In this document: in pieces, positions 54,126-63,461 of the stretch
Position numbering within the stretch: position 1 is the first letter of the stretch
How the letters are laid out: each line of letters opens with the position of its first letter
The notes under the pieces: model-generated
What the model saw: the letters and a program-made list of their open reading frames with translations, nothing else
Database searches by the model: none
What the model was told of the DNA's origin: nothing
Made by a program: the position numbers and the translations under genes
Assembly: GCF_004211145.1 (NCBI RefSeq)
Contig: NZ_SEBS01000005.1
Span: 62,001-126,000 of the forward strand
Origin: Flavobacterium sp.
Lineage (GTDB): Bacteria > Bacteroidota > Bacteroidia > Flavobacteriales > Flavobacteriaceae
Direction: 5' to 3'
DNA length: 64,000 nucleotides

Positions 54126-54212
54126 GGTTTTTGTCAGACGAGATAAGAACGGCTTGTCAAACAGGCATCGTACTTGCCTACTATCAATCAACAACGATAA
54201 AACAATCATATC

Positions 54213-54488
54213 ATGAAAAATTTATTCTTAGGTGCTTTGCTTCTTGCAGGAGTTTGCGCGACTGCTCAGGAAGACAAGAAAAAAGAAACGAAGACCACAA
54301 CTACTACAACCGCAACCGCTACACCGGAAGCTAAAAAGGAGAAGACAACTGAGGTGAAGACCGATGCTAAAACCACATCGACCTCAACCTCAACATCGAC
54401 TACTCCGGCCGCTACCACGACTAACCCAACCAAAACCGAAGCTCCGGCTGCGCCAGCAAAAGCACAGCCGGCAACTTCAACCAAGTAA
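54213..54488 (+). CDS. Small secreted Thr/Ala/Lys-rich low-complexity protein
   Basis: 91 residues: a signal peptide (MKNLFLGALLLAGVCATAQ), then a mature part of about 70 residues made almost only of Thr, Ser, Ala, Lys, Glu and Pro. It resembles disordered linker regions and has no conserved domain. Followed by a strong terminator. Function unknown. Confidence 0.65.
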   Translation: MKNLFLGALLLAGVCATAQEDKKKETKTTTTTTATATPEAKKEKTTEVKTDAKTTSTSTSTSTTPAATTTNPTKTEAPAAPAKAQPATSTK

Positions 54489-54516
54489 GGAATGTGTGAC
54501 ATCATATTTTGAGATT

Positions 54517-54546
54517 GGCCCTTTTGTAGCAGAAGGGCCTTTTTTC
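54517..54546 (+). terminator. Terminator after the small secreted protein
   Basis: A 7-bp stem GGCCCTT/AAGGGCC with a 9-nt loop and a T run. Confidence 0.88.
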
Positions 54547-54608
54547 CTCAAATGCAAATCGTGTAACGCTTTCGTAAAATGCTGAAACACAGATTTACTA
54601 TCGTCACC

Positions 54609-54835
54609 GTATCTTTACAATATAGAAATCATAACAATAATTGACAAGTTGAAAATATAAGCACAGTCCGCAGGTTGAAGAAACAACTGCTGCTAAAAAA
54701 GCGGATAACTACAAACTCCAACACAACACACAAAAGCCCCGAGATCAAATTTCGGGCACCATTCAGGGAAAAGCCAATCGACCGGCATACCTGAAAACAG
54801 AAACCCTTCCAGAATATAAGTTGGAAGGGTTTTTT
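54609..54835 (+). ncRNA. Candidate small non-coding RNA upstream of the S24 repressor
   Basis: Between the preceding terminator and the repressor gene a -7-like box (TATCTTTA at 54609-54616) precedes about 200 bases with no open frame. They can fold into several hairpins (a TCCGC...GCGGA stem around 54669-54704, CCCGAGA...TTTCGGG around 54738-54756) and end in a strong terminator, AACCCTTCCA/TGGAAGGGTT (54802-54831) plus T run. An intergenic transcript with its own terminator fits an sRNA, perhaps a 6S-like or regulatory RNA. The class is not determined. Confidence 0.4.
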
Positions 54836-54836
54836 A
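54802..54836 (+). terminator. Terminator upstream of the S24 repressor
   Basis: A 10-bp stem AACCCTTCCA/TGGAAGGGTT, 10-nt loop, T run. It is not preceded by any gene in its transcription unit other than the candidate ncRNA. Confidence 0.88.
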
Positions 54837-54884
54837 TTTGTCGCCAAGCGAAGATTTTTTTCTAAATTTGAAGAAAATTTTACT

Positions 54885-55580
54885 ATGATTTCGAAACGCG
54901 TCGGGCAATACATTGATACGAAAGGCATCAGTTATTACGCTTTTGAGAACAGTCTTGGCGCGGGTCGCGGCAGTATTTCGAAAGCCGTGAAAGAAGGAAA
55001 AAGTATCGGGTCTAACACGCTCGAGGCGATAATGAACCTTTACCCCGACATCAATCCCAAGTGGTTGCTCACAGGAAAAGGAGAAATGTTTGGAGGCGAA
55101 GATTCGGTTCAGACCGGAAACGTCCAAATGTTTCGTCTTAAGACCGACAACCCGATTGAAAGCCAGCAAATTCCGCTTTACGACATCGAAGCCATTGCGG
55201 GTTTGATTCCATTGTTCCAGGATTCGGCAAAACTTGAGCCGATCGATCATATCTCGATTCCACACTTACCCAAATGCGACGGCGCTGTCTATGTTACTGG
55301 CGACAGCATGTTTCCGATCCTAAAAAGCGGCGACATCGTGCTATACAAGGAAATCAACGATATCAAAAACGAAATTTTCTGGGGCGAAATGTATTTGCTC
55401 AGCATCGACATGAGCGGCGAGGAATACATTACCGTGAAATACATACAGAAATCCGAGAAGGCAGGATTTGTAAGGCTTGTAAGCCAAAATCAGCACCATC
55501 AGGACAAAGACGTCGAGATGGGAAAAATAAAGGCGTTGGCGCTCGTAAAAGCGAGTATTCGAATCAACGCAATGCATTAA
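54885..55580 (+). CDS. HTH/S24-peptidase repressor (CI/LexA-like)
   Basis: 231 residues. The N-terminal ~70 residues form a helix-turn-helix (RVGQYIDTKGISYYAFENSLG ... GSNTLEAIMNLYPDINPKWLL). The C terminus is an S24/LexA-type self-cleaving domain with the catalytic Ser in YVTGDSMFPILKSGD and Lys in ITVKYIQK. An Ala-Gly pair (EAIAGLIP, residues about 104-111) is the likely cleavage site. Such proteins repress phage or stress genes and inactivate when RecA is active, but no prophage is adjacent. Confidence 0.88.
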   Translation: MISKRVGQYIDTKGISYYAFENSLGAGRGSISKAVKEGKSIGSNTLEAIMNLYPDINPKWLLTGKGEMFGGEDSVQTGNVQMFRLKTDNPIESQQIPLYDIEAIAGLIPLFQDSAKLEPIDHISIPHLPKCDGAVYVTGDSMFPILKSGDIVLYKEINDIKNEIFWGEMYLLSIDMSGEEYITVKYIQKSEKAGFVRLVSQNQHHQDKDVEMGKIKALALVKASIRINAMH

Positions 55581-55586
55581 AAGAAA

Positions 55587-55613
55587 AGCGGACCGTGAAG
55601 TCCGCTTTTTTTT
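55587..55613. terminator. Bidirectional terminator
   Basis: A perfect 8-bp stem AAGCGGAC/GTCCGCTT with a 5-nt loop, T run after and A run before. It lies between the convergent repressor and M1 peptidase genes. Confidence 0.9.
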
Positions 55614-57477
55614 ATTTCTTGAAAATATTGTTTTCAGGTTTCGCGTCGGCCATATAACCGCTCGGGTCGATTTGTACCGACTTGACTTTGCCCGAAGTTT
55701 TCGGAATTTTCAATTCGTAATTCGGCATCGCCCAAGCCCAATCGCTCGAAACCGTGCGTTTCATTTGCTGATATGGGCTGGGTTTTTCAAAACTCATCAT
55801 GCGCAGCGGAATGTAGAAATATTCCCTCGTTCCGTTTTCATATTCTACGATGAGGTCGATCGGCATTGGCATTCTTCCGATCCTTTCGAGCGTTATTGAT
55901 GTTCCGTCCGCGGTTTCATTTACGGATTTGATGCCGTAATCGATCGTGTTCGTTGTCTGCGTCCAATCGACCAGATACCAATCGAGGATCGCGCCCGACA
56001 CTTTCTCGGCTTCACGCTTGATATCGTTCGGCGTCGGATGCTTGAACTTGAAATCGCGGTAATAATTCTTGACTGCTTTTCTTAAGATGTCTCGCCCGAT
56101 CACGTATTCCAGCTGCGACAGGAACAGACAGCCTTTCACATACGCGCCGATGCTGTACACGCGGTTCTCATCGTAACGGTCAGCGTGCGTCGAAAGCGGT
56201 TGTTCGCGCCCACTGTTTGCCAATGAATTGTATGCTTTGTACGAACCTGCGAATGGATTGGCCTGTTTTTCGGTCGCCAATAAATCTTCGCCCAAACCTT
56301 CGAGCCAAGACGTGAAACCTTCATCCATCCACGCGTTCTTGCTTTCGTTTGTTGCCAACACGAATTGGAACCACGAGTGCGCCATTTCGTGCATCGTGAC
56401 ACCGATAAGGCCGTCGAGTTTTCCGGTGCCGAGAATGAGCGTGCACATGCCGTATTCCATTCCGCCGTCGCCGCCCTGTATTACCGAATACTGTTTGTAC
56501 GGATAATCGCCTACGGTTCTATTGTAGAACTCCATCAACTGGGCCGTCACGGGTTGGAGTTTCTTCCAATTGTCGTTGAATTCAGGATTGTCGAGCCAAA
56601 GGAAATGGAGTTTTACGCCGTTCGGTCCGTCGTAAATGTCGTGGTTGTATTTCGGGTCGGCGGCCCAAGTGAAATCGTGGACCATCGGAGCCAGAAAATG
56701 CCACGTCAGCGTTTTTGCTTTCTTGGGATACGTTACCGTCACGCCTTTGTCTTGGTAGCCGTGGCCGATTTCATTCGGGTTTTGCAAATAGCCCGTTCCG
56801 CCCAAAACGTAGTCTTTATCGATTGTAATCTTTACATCGAAATTACCCCAGACGCCGTAGAATTCGCGAGCGATATACGGATCGGTATGCCAGCCTTGGA
56901 AGTCGTATTCGCACATTTTGGGATACCATTGTGCCATGGAAAGATCGACGCCTTCCGAATTATTTCGGCCCGAACGTCTGATCTGCACCGGAACCTGGGC
57001 GTCGAAATCAAGCGTAAATGTCGATTTCGATTTCGGAAGGATCGGTTTCGCAAGCGTGACTTCGAGAATCGTCCCGACTGTTTTTGCCGATGCCGAAGCG
57101 CCGTCCTGTTTGAAATTATTGATTTTCAAATAACCGATCTCTTCAGGTTTCAATGCGGCGATCCTGCTTTTGACGATGTCTTTTCCGTCCGGACCTTTGG
57201 TTTTGGTGACCATTCGTCCGTCGGGATCTTTTATCGATTGGATGCGGATGTCCATTTCGCTTCCGGGTTGGAACGCATTGTTGTACAAATGGTAGAAGAC
57301 GCGCTTCAAGGTATCGGGCGAATTGTTCGTGTATTCGATGGTTTGCGATCCCTTGTATTTGAAGGTTTTCACGTCCATCGAGACATCCATCTTGTAATCG
57401 GCCTGCTGTTGCCAATAGCCGTTCTGCGCCGTGGCCGAAATCGCCGAAAATAAGGCGAGGAGAATCAGTTTTTTCAT
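55612..57477 (-). CDS. M1-family metallopeptidase
   Basis: 621 residues with a signal peptide (MKKLILLALFSAISATAQ), then an N-terminal beta-rich domain and the M1 catalytic core. The zinc motif HEMAHSWF (HExxH) is at about residue 372, with the third ligand Glu expected in NAWMDEGFTSWLEGL. GGDGGMEYG (the GxMEN-like substrate site, here MEYG) precedes it. It probably acts as a periplasmic or outer-membrane aminopeptidase. Monocistronic. Confidence 0.9.
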   Translation of the reverse strand: MKKLILLALFSAISATAQNGYWQQQADYKMDVSMDVKTFKYKGSQTIEYTNNSPDTLKRVFYHLYNNAFQPGSEMDIRIQSIKDPDGRMVTKTKGPDGKDIVKSRIAALKPEEIGYLKINNFKQDGASASAKTVGTILEVTLAKPILPKSKSTFTLDFDAQVPVQIRRSGRNNSEGVDLSMAQWYPKMCEYDFQGWHTDPYIAREFYGVWGNFDVKITIDKDYVLGGTGYLQNPNEIGHGYQDKGVTVTYPKKAKTLTWHFLAPMVHDFTWAADPKYNHDIYDGPNGVKLHFLWLDNPEFNDNWKKLQPVTAQLMEFYNRTVGDYPYKQYSVIQGGDGGMEYGMCTLILGTGKLDGLIGVTMHEMAHSWFQFVLATNESKNAWMDEGFTSWLEGLGEDLLATEKQANPFAGSYKAYNSLANSGREQPLSTHADRYDENRVYSIGAYVKGCLFLSQLEYVIGRDILRKAVKNYYRDFKFKHPTPNDIKREAEKVSGAILDWYLVDWTQTTNTIDYGIKSVNETADGTSITLERIGRMPMPIDLIVEYENGTREYFYIPLRMMSFEKPSPYQQMKRTVSSDWAWAMPNYELKIPKTSGKVKSVQIDPSGYMADAKPENNIFKK

Positions 57478-57503
57478 CTGACAAAAATAAAAAATGTAAA
57501 AAA

Positions 57504-57527
57504 AAACGGAAGCCGAAACTTCCGTTT
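57504..57527 (-). terminator. Terminator after the S8 peptidase gene
   Basis: A 9-bp stem AAACGGAAG/CTTCCGTTT with a 6-nt loop. On the minus strand it is followed by a long T run. Confidence 0.88.
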
Positions 57528-57545
57528 GTTAATGTTGAAATGCGA

Positions 57546-59141
57546 TTATTTAGACATTTGAGCGGCCATGATCAACGCATTGTAGGCGTTTACCATTTTT
57601 CCCGAACGGCTTGCATTCGTGAACGGACGCTTCTCCTCAGTCTCGCCCAGACTAACGGTGATCGTCACCGGAACGCCTGAATCCATAAGGATTTTCTTGA
57701 CTTGGGCTGCCGATAATTTTGGGTAGTACGAACGAACCAACGCTGCGACACCGGCCGCATTCGGAGACGCCATCGACGTTCCTTGCTCGTATTTGTATTT
57801 CGCGTTCGGAACCGTTGCGTAGATTTTAGAACCCGGCGCGAACAAATCCACGTTGTCGCTTCCGTAATTAGAGAAACCGGCTACGAGCGCCTGGCCGTAG
57901 GTGTTGTTCAGCGCGCCGACGGTCAATACGTTGTCAGCCAATTCGACTTTTGCTGTTTCGGAATCGGTCGGGAAGTTTTTATTCTCGGGCAAATCGATGT
58001 CGTATCCGCTGTTTCCTGCTGCCAAAACGATCAGGACGTCCTTGCTCGCCGCATATTTGATTGCATCGAAAACCCATTGTTTGTGCGGGGAATAGCTTTT
58101 TCCGAAGCTGCCGTTGATGACTTTCGCACCGTTGTCGACCGCGTAACGGATCGCAAGCGCGATGTCCTTGTCATACTCGTCTCCGTTTGGAACCGCGCGC
58201 ACCGACATGATTTCAGCTGTCGAGGAAACGCCGTCGCCACCGATTCCATTGCCGCGTATCTGCGCGATGATTCCCGCAACGTGCGTACCGTGCAATGAAT
58301 CGTCTTTGTCGATCGCGTAAACTCGGTTGTTGCCGTAGTTTTTGTCGTTGATGTCCTCAGGATTGTCGCCCACGACTTTGCGTCCGTCGAACTCGAGGTT
58401 GAGGTTGTAGTTGAGCTGATCTGAAATCTGCTTTTTGTATTCGTTTAGATCTTCGTTGAAGCCCGGCCCGGTTTGTTGGATCACGCTCATCATGACCATC
58501 TTGCTTCGGTTCAGGTTGGAATCGGTGGTTGAAATCGCCTTCAATTCCTCGACCGTATAGTTTTCCTTTTTCAGATGGTCCTTGATCTGCTGGTTCGCGT
58601 TGAAAATAAAATCAACCTGTTGCTTTCCGGCGAGTGCCTGTTGGTATTCTTCGTCGTAGGCCGCTTTCATTTTTTTGTATTCTTCCGATCCGTCGTCGCC
58701 TTTTTTGAGCAAACGCGTGAGTTCGAGGTTTTCGGCGCTTGAATCGCCAAGGAAATTCCATCCGTGGACGTCGTCGATGTAACCGTTTTTGTCGTCATCG
58801 ATTCCGTTTCCGGCGATTTCTTTCGGGTTATTCCAGATCGCACCTTTCAAATCCGGATGGTCGATGTCGACACCTGAATCGATTACGCCGACAATTACTT
58901 TTTCACCTTTCTTGCCTTTGATCACTTCAGTGTAAGCGCGATCGACGCTCATTCCCGGAACCGAATCCTTGACGATGTCGAGATGGCTCCAACGTTGCAA
59001 CGCAGGTTCTTTTAAAGGTGCTTTCTTAGCGACAAAAGCCGTCGTTGTTGAAATTGGAGCGACGGTCATTTTTGACGCGCCGCAGCTTGATAATACAGCC
59101 GCAGCGAGAACTGCCGCGACGTAAGGAGAATATAATCTCAT
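57546..59141 (-). CDS. S8 (subtilisin) family lipoprotein peptidase
   Basis: 531 residues from the ATG at 59141. Lipobox signal LAAAVLSSCGAS. Catalytic triad: Asp in GVIDSGVDIDHPDLKG, His in LHGTHVAGIIA, Ser in GTSMASPNAAG. A 130-residue insertion between Asp and His (helical, K/E rich) is typical of some Bacteroidota S8 enzymes. No T9SS domain is attached. A longer frame to 59204 adds 21 unlikely residues. Confidence 0.92.
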   Translation of the reverse strand: MRLYSPYVAAVLAAAVLSSCGASKMTVAPISTTTAFVAKKAPLKEPALQRWSHLDIVKDSVPGMSVDRAYTEVIKGKKGEKVIVGVIDSGVDIDHPDLKGAIWNNPKEIAGNGIDDDKNGYIDDVHGWNFLGDSSAENLELTRLLKKGDDGSEEYKKMKAAYDEEYQQALAGKQQVDFIFNANQQIKDHLKKENYTVEELKAISTTDSNLNRSKMVMMSVIQQTGPGFNEDLNEYKKQISDQLNYNLNLEFDGRKVVGDNPEDINDKNYGNNRVYAIDKDDSLHGTHVAGIIAQIRGNGIGGDGVSSTAEIMSVRAVPNGDEYDKDIALAIRYAVDNGAKVINGSFGKSYSPHKQWVFDAIKYAASKDVLIVLAAGNSGYDIDLPENKNFPTDSETAKVELADNVLTVGALNNTYGQALVAGFSNYGSDNVDLFAPGSKIYATVPNAKYKYEQGTSMASPNAAGVAALVRSYYPKLSAAQVKKILMDSGVPVTITVSLGETEEKRPFTNASRSGKMVNAYNALIMAAQMSK

Positions 59142-59246
59142 GGAATCTTTGTTTTTATTTTGAAAAATAGGTCTAAAATTATACGGTTTCGTTACAAGAA
59201 TCAACCGATTAACAGAACCTTATGATTGAGGTTTGTTTATTTGGAA

Positions 59247-60101
59247 CTAAAAAATATCAGAACAGCGCAAACTTTCCTTGAGTCGGATCCCGCGTTCGGT
59301 TTGCTCCACGGTGATGATCTGGTTGTGCGCATCGTGCTCCAACATGATGTAAAAATCGTCCTGGAGCGCGTCGGTTAGGAATTTGTTTTTTTCAGGCATC
59401 GTCAAAAGCGGACGCGTGTCGTAGCCCATAACGTACGGCAATGGCAAATGGCCCGCGGTCGGGATGAGATCGGCGGCGAACGCGATGGTTTTCCCGTTGT
59501 GTTTTATGTATGGGATCATCATTTTATCAGTATGTCCGTCGACGTAATAAATTCCGAAACCGAGTTCCGACGTTTGTTGGAAATCATCGGTTCTTTTGAT
59601 GAAGTTAAGTTGCCCGCTTTCCTGCATCGGCAGAATGTTTTCACTCAAGAACGACGCTTTTTCGCGTTGGTTGGGTTTGGTCGCCCATTCCCAATGATTT
59701 TCGTTGGTCCAGAATTTTGCGTTTTTGAATGCGGGTTCGTAGCCCGTTCGGTCTTTGTTCCATTTTATCGAGCCGCCGCAATGGTCGAAATGAAGGTGCG
59801 TCATGAAAACGTCGGTCACGTCATCCCTTGAAAAACCGTTTTTAACGAGTGATTTTTCGAGTGAATCGTCGCCCCAAAGCGAATAGTAGCCGAAGAATTT
59901 ATCAGATTGTTTGTCACCCATTCCCGTGTCGATCAAGATCAGTCGGTTGCCGTCTTCGATAAGCAGACAGCGGGCTGCAATGTCGATCAGGTTGTTTTCG
60001 TCGGCGGGATTCGTCTTATTCCAGATGGTTTTCGGGACCACGCCGAACATGGCGCCGCCGTCCAGTTTGAAATTTCCGGCTTCGATCGGGTACAATTTCA
60101 T
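59247..60101 (-). CDS. MBL-fold metallo-hydrolase
   Basis: 284 residues from the ATG at 60101. The zinc signature is FMTHLHFDHCGGS (HxHxDH), with LIDTGMGDKQ upstream and DGHTDKMMIPYIKH and LPTAGHLPLPY-type (here LIPTAGHLPLPY) downstream ligands. This fits lactonase- or hydrolase-type MBL enzymes; substrate unknown. The frame extends 11 codons upstream to 60134 with sequence that does not fit. Confidence 0.9.
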   Translation of the reverse strand: MKLYPIEAGNFKLDGGAMFGVVPKTIWNKTNPADENNLIDIAARCLLIEDGNRLILIDTGMGDKQSDKFFGYYSLWGDDSLEKSLVKNGFSRDDVTDVFMTHLHFDHCGGSIKWNKDRTGYEPAFKNAKFWTNENHWEWATKPNQREKASFLSENILPMQESGQLNFIKRTDDFQQTSELGFGIYYVDGHTDKMMIPYIKHNGKTIAFAADLIPTAGHLPLPYVMGYDTRPLLTMPEKNKFLTDALQDDFYIMLEHDAHNQIITVEQTERGIRLKESLRCSDIF

Positions 60102-60235
60102 TTTTCGGAAAATTTTTTGAGAAGTGAACCACAAATGTAACGAATCGTTCGCGATTACCCGAAACCATTGCAGATTTCTATACCGTTATTCGTTATAAAA
60201 ATGTTGGCAGATGCGGCGAAAACTTCGTTTTGTAC

Positions 60236-60243
60236 TATCTTTG
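60236..60243 (+). promoter_or_regulatory. -7 box for the suf operon
   Basis: TATCTTTG (perfect TAnnTTTG), 120 bases before the sufA ATG. The long leader (60250-60363) contains GGAAGTTCGGATTCC, a small inverted repeat, but no recognisable riboswitch. Confidence 0.5.
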
Positions 60244-60363
60244 CGGTTAATTTGGACAAAATCAATTTAACCAGCTGGAAGTTCGGATTCCGATGCTTTC
60301 GTTTTTAGGCAATTTTCTTCCGAAAAGTACAGTTGGAACGTTAATAATCAAATAATTAGTCAC

Positions 60364-60693
60364 ATGATAAAAGTTTCTGATTCAGCTCGGACAAAAATCG
60401 TCCAGCTCATGACCGAAGATGGATACGATGCGGTGAATGACTACGTTCGCGTAGGTGTGAAAAGCGGAGGTTGTTCTGGACTTGAATATGTACTCAAATT
60501 CGACAAAGAACTTGGGGAAAACGATAAGGTTTTCAATGACAACGACGTGAAAATCGCCGTTGAGAAGAAATCATTCCTGTATTTGGCGGGAACCGTGCTT
60601 GAATTCTCGGGCGGATTGAACGGCAAAGGGTTTATTTTTAATAATCCGAACGCGAGCAGGACTTGCGGTTGCGGGGAATCGTTTTCATTATAA
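60364..60693 (+). CDS. sufA: A-type Fe-S carrier (HesB/IscA/SufA)
   Basis: 109 residues. The three cluster-binding cysteines are present: GGCSGLEY (Cys near 38) and the C-terminal CGCGESF. Carries or transfers Fe-S clusters from the SUF machinery. It is the first visible gene of the suf operon. The gene symbol follows the operon context; IscA naming is equally possible. Confidence 0.9.
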   Translation: MIKVSDSARTKIVQLMTEDGYDAVNDYVRVGVKSGGCSGLEYVLKFDKELGENDKVFNDNDVKIAVEKKSFLYLAGTVLEFSGGLNGKGFIFNNPNASRTCGCGESFSL

Positions 60694-60825
60694 GACGAAC
60701 GACAAAAGACGAATGACGAACGAGTTTAACTCGTCCATTCGATGAACATTCGAAGTTCCGGTAGTAATTGTCATTTTGACTTTACTCGAAAGTCCTTCGT
60801 CATTAATCATTCAGACATTAGTCAT
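60693..60825. repeat. ORF-less heptamer-armed inverted repeat in the sufA/sufB gap
   Basis: The left arm (60693-60724) AGACGAACGACAAAAGACGAATGACGAA-type heptamers and the right arm (60791-60825) with GTCCTTCGTCATTAATCATTCAGACATTAGTCAT-type complement, about 65 bases between. It runs from the sufA stop codon to the base before the sufB ATG. Matches the arms at 20652-20780 and 63462-63969 in sequence. Confidence 0.82.
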
Positions 60826-62274
60826 ATGAGCAAATACACCGAAGACGACCTCAAAGTCGAACTCGAAAACAAAGAATACGAATACGGATTTTACACCGAC
60901 ATCGAATCGGATACGTTTCCTATCGGCCTAAATGAAGACATCGTGCGCGCGATTTCCCTCAAAAAGGAAGAACCGCAATGGATGACCGACTGGCGTATCG
61001 AAGCGTTCCGCGCGTGGAAGGAAATGATCGAACCGGAATGGGCGAACGTGCATTACGAAAAACCTGATTTCCAGGCGATTTCTTATTATTCGGCTCCCAA
61101 AAAAGTCGATCCGACGAAAACCCTGGACGACGTCGATCCTGAATTGCTCGCGATGTACAAGAAGCTCGGCATTTCTATCGACGAACAGAAGATCATGAAC
61201 AATGTCGCAATGGATATCGTCGTGGATTCGGTATCGGTGGCGACGACTTTCAAGAAGACGTTGTCAGAGAAAGGCATTATTTTTTGCCCGATTTCTGAAG
61301 CGATAAAGGAACATCCGGAACTCGTTAAGAAATATCTCGGCACGGTCGTTCCGCAGAAAGATAATTTTTATGCGGCGTTGAACTCGGCGGTTTTTAGTGA
61401 TGGTTCGTTCTGCTATATCCCGAAAGGCGTTCGTTGCCCGATGGAACTGTCCACTTATTTCCGAATCAATCAAGCCGGCACGGGTCAATTCGAAAGAACG
61501 CTCGTCATCGCCGACGAAGACAGCTATGTTTCCTACCTCGAAGGTTGTACCGCGCCAAGCCGTGACGAGAACCAATTGCACGCTGCCGTTGTGGAACTCA
61601 TCGCGATGGACGGAGCCGAAATCAAATATTCGACCGTACAAAACTGGTATCCCGGAAACAAGGAAGGTAAGGGCGGCGTCTACAATTTCGTGACCAAACG
61701 CGGATTGTGCGAGAAGAACGCGAAGATTTCCTGGACGCAGGTTGAAACAGGTTCGGCCGTGACTTGGAAATATCCGAGTTGTGTTTTGAAAGGCGACAAC
61801 TCTGTAGGGGAATTCTACTCGATCGCCGTGACGAACAACTATCAGCAAGCCGACACCGGAACCAAAATGATCCATTTGGGCAAAAATACCAAGTCGACGA
61901 TCATCTCGAAAGGTATTTCAGCCGGAAAATCACAGAACAGCTACCGGGGCTTGGTGCAGATTTCATCGAGAGCCGACAACGCGCGCAATTTCTCTCAGTG
62001 TGATTCACTGTTGATGGGAAATAATTGCGGCGCGCATACATTTCCATATATCGAATCGAACAATCCGTCGGCGAAAATTGAACACGAGGCCACGACGTCG
62101 AAAATCGGTGAAGACCAGGTTTTTTACTGTAATCAAAGAGGAATTCCTACTGAGAAAGCGATTGCGCTGATTGTAAACGGATTCAGCAAGGACGTTTTGA
62201 ATAAGCTTCCGATGGAATTCGCCGTGGAAGCGCAGAAGTTGTTGGAGATTTCGTTGGAAGGAAGCGTCGGATAA
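60826..62274 (+). CDS. sufB: Fe-S cluster assembly scaffold SufB
   Basis: 482 residues from the ATG at 60826; the longer frame to 60742 would run through the repeat element and is not family-like. Core subunit of the SufBCD scaffold that builds Fe-S clusters. Motifs: [24 protein letters not shown] (here [15 protein letters not shown]), [60 protein letters not shown] and [21 protein letters not shown] are all intact, including the conserved cysteines. Confidence 0.96.
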   Translation: MSKYTEDDLKVELENKEYEYGFYTDIESDTFPIGLNEDIVRAISLKKEEPQWMTDWRIEAFRAWKEMIEPEWANVHYEKPDFQAISYYSAPKKVDPTKTLDDVDPELLAMYKKLGISIDEQKIMNNVAMDIVVDSVSVATTFKKTLSEKGIIFCPISEAIKEHPELVKKYLGTVVPQKDNFYAALNSAVFSDGSFCYIPKGVRCPMELSTYFRINQAGTGQFERTLVIADEDSYVSYLEGCTAPSRDENQLHAAVVELIAMDGAEIKYSTVQNWYPGNKEGKGGVYNFVTKRGLCEKNAKISWTQVETGSAVTWKYPSCVLKGDNSVGEFYSIAVTNNYQQADTGTKMIHLGKNTKSTIISKGISAGKSQNSYRGLVQISSRADNARNFSQCDSLLMGNNCGAHTFPYIESNNPSAKIEHEATTSKIGEDQVFYCNQRGIPTEKAIALIVNGFSKDVLNKLPMEFAVEAQKLLEISLEGSVG

Positions 62275-62713
62275 ATAATTTGAAAATTGGATAATTTGAA
62301 AATTTGAAAATGGAGAGCAAAGACAATGTGATCGTTAAAATGACATTCCAGTTCGCGCTCGAAATAATCAAGTATTCAGAGGAATTGCAAGAGAACAAAA
62401 AGTTTGTGATTTCGAATCAGTTACTAAAGTCGGGAACGTCTATCGGAGCGAATATCCGAGAAGCGCAAAACGCTGAAAGCAAGGCTGACTTTATCCATAA
62501 ATTTAAAATTGCAGCAAAGGAAATCGAAGAAACATTCTACTGGTTGGAGTTGTGTAAATTTTCTGAAAATTTTCCATCGGTAAAAGATTTAATCACTCAG
62601 CTAGACAATATTTCAAGAATAGTAAACAAGATTATAATTACATCTAAAAATAAAATTTGAAACAGGAAACGTTACCAATTTCCAAATTTTCAAATTTTCA
62701 AATTTCCAAATTA
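62275..62713 (+). mobile_element. IVS-like element A (sufB/sufC gap)
   Basis: About 439 bases filling the whole sufB-sufC gap. The left end (62276-62313) consists of TAATTTGAAAATTGG and ATTTGAAA-type 8-bp units. The right end (62675-62713) is its imperfect complement (CCAATTTCC...AAATTTCCAAATTA). Between them is a four-helix-bundle protein gene, whose ATG lies at the inner edge of the left arm. No duplicated target or transposase. Composition is more A+T-rich than sufB and sufC. Confidence 0.65.
62310..62660 (+). CDS. Four-helix-bundle (23S rRNA IVS/Avd-like) protein A
   Basis: 116 residues from the ATG at 62310. It has the family pattern VISNQLLKSGTSIGANIREAQNAESKADFIHKFKIAAKEIEETFYWLEL, typical of TIGR02436 proteins encoded in 23S rRNA intervening sequences and related to the Avd protein of diversity-generating retroelements. 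Only a short Lys-rich end follows. The family has no proven enzymatic activity; nucleic-acid binding is likely. It sits between sufB and sufC. A TTG at 62304 would extend it by two codons. Confidence 0.85.
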   Translation: MESKDNVIVKMTFQFALEIIKYSEELQENKKFVISNQLLKSGTSIGANIREAQNAESKADFIHKFKIAAKEIEETFYWLELCKFSENFPSVKDLITQLDNISRIVNKIIITSKNKI

Positions 62714-62714
62714 A

Positions 62715-63461
62715 ATGCTAGAAGTAAAAAACTTACACGCCAAAGTCGAAGACAAAGACATCCTAAAAGGGATCAATCTCACTGTAAAAGCGGGCGAAGT
62801 ACATGCGATCATGGGGCCGAACGGTTCCGGGAAATCGACGCTATCGGCCGTAATTGCCGGCAACGAGCACTACGAGATGACCGAAGGCGAGATTTTGCTC
62901 GACGGAGAAGACATCACCGAATTGGCGCCAGAAGAACGCGCTCACAAAGGCGTTTTTCTCTCGTTCCAATATCCCGTTGAAATCCCCGGAGTTTCGGTGA
63001 CGAACTTCATGAAAACGGCCATCAACGAATCCCGCAAGGCGAAAGGACTTGAGGAAATGCCAGCGAATGAAATGCTCAAATCGATCCGCGAAAAGTCGGA
63101 ACTTTTGGAAATCGACCGCAAATTCTTGTCGCGCTCGTTGAATGAAGGATTTTCAGGCGGTGAGAAAAAACGCAACGAAATCTTCCAGATGGCGATGCTC
63201 GAACCCAAACTCGCGATTCTCGATGAAACCGATTCAGGTCTCGATATCGACGCGCTCAGAATCGTCGCGAATGGCGTAAACAAATTGAAGTCTGAAAACA
63301 ATGCAATCATCGTGATTACGCACTATCAGCGCCTTTTGGATTATATCGTTCCTGATTTCGTACACGTTTTGTACCAAGGAAAAATCGTAAAGTCAGGCGG
63401 GAAAGAGCTTGCGTACGAATTGGAAGAAAAAGGTTACGATTGGATTAAAGCTGAAAATTAG
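62715..63461 (+). CDS. sufC: Fe-S cluster assembly ATPase SufC
   Basis: 248 residues. ABC ATPase of the SufBCD complex. Walker [10 protein letters not shown] (about 35-43), the signature FSGGEKKR and the Walker [13 protein letters not shown] are intact. The ATG follows element A's right end by one base. Confidence 0.97.
   Translation: MLEVKNLHAKVEDKDILKGINLTVKAGEVHAIMGPNGSGKSTLSAVIAGNEHYEMTEGEILLDGEDITELAPEERAHKGVFLSFQYPVEIPGVSVTNFMKTAINESRKAKGLEEMPANEMLKSIREKSELLEIDRKFLSRSLNEGFSGGEKKRNEIFQMAMLEPKLAILDETDSGLDIDALRIVANGVNKLKSENNAIIVITHYQRLLDYIVPDFVHVLYQGKIVKSGGKELAYELEEKGYDWIKAEN

Noticed and set aside
56365..57453. 362-codon open frame opposite the M1 peptidase
   Set aside because: Same reason: a long antisense frame over a conserved gene with an intact HExxH motif.
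60250..60363. Riboswitch in the sufA leader
   Set aside because: Only one short inverted repeat is visible and no known riboswitch core; not supported.
62304..62309. TTG at 62304 as the start of four-helix-bundle protein A
   Set aside because: It lies in the repeat arm and adds only two codons before a good ATG at 62310.
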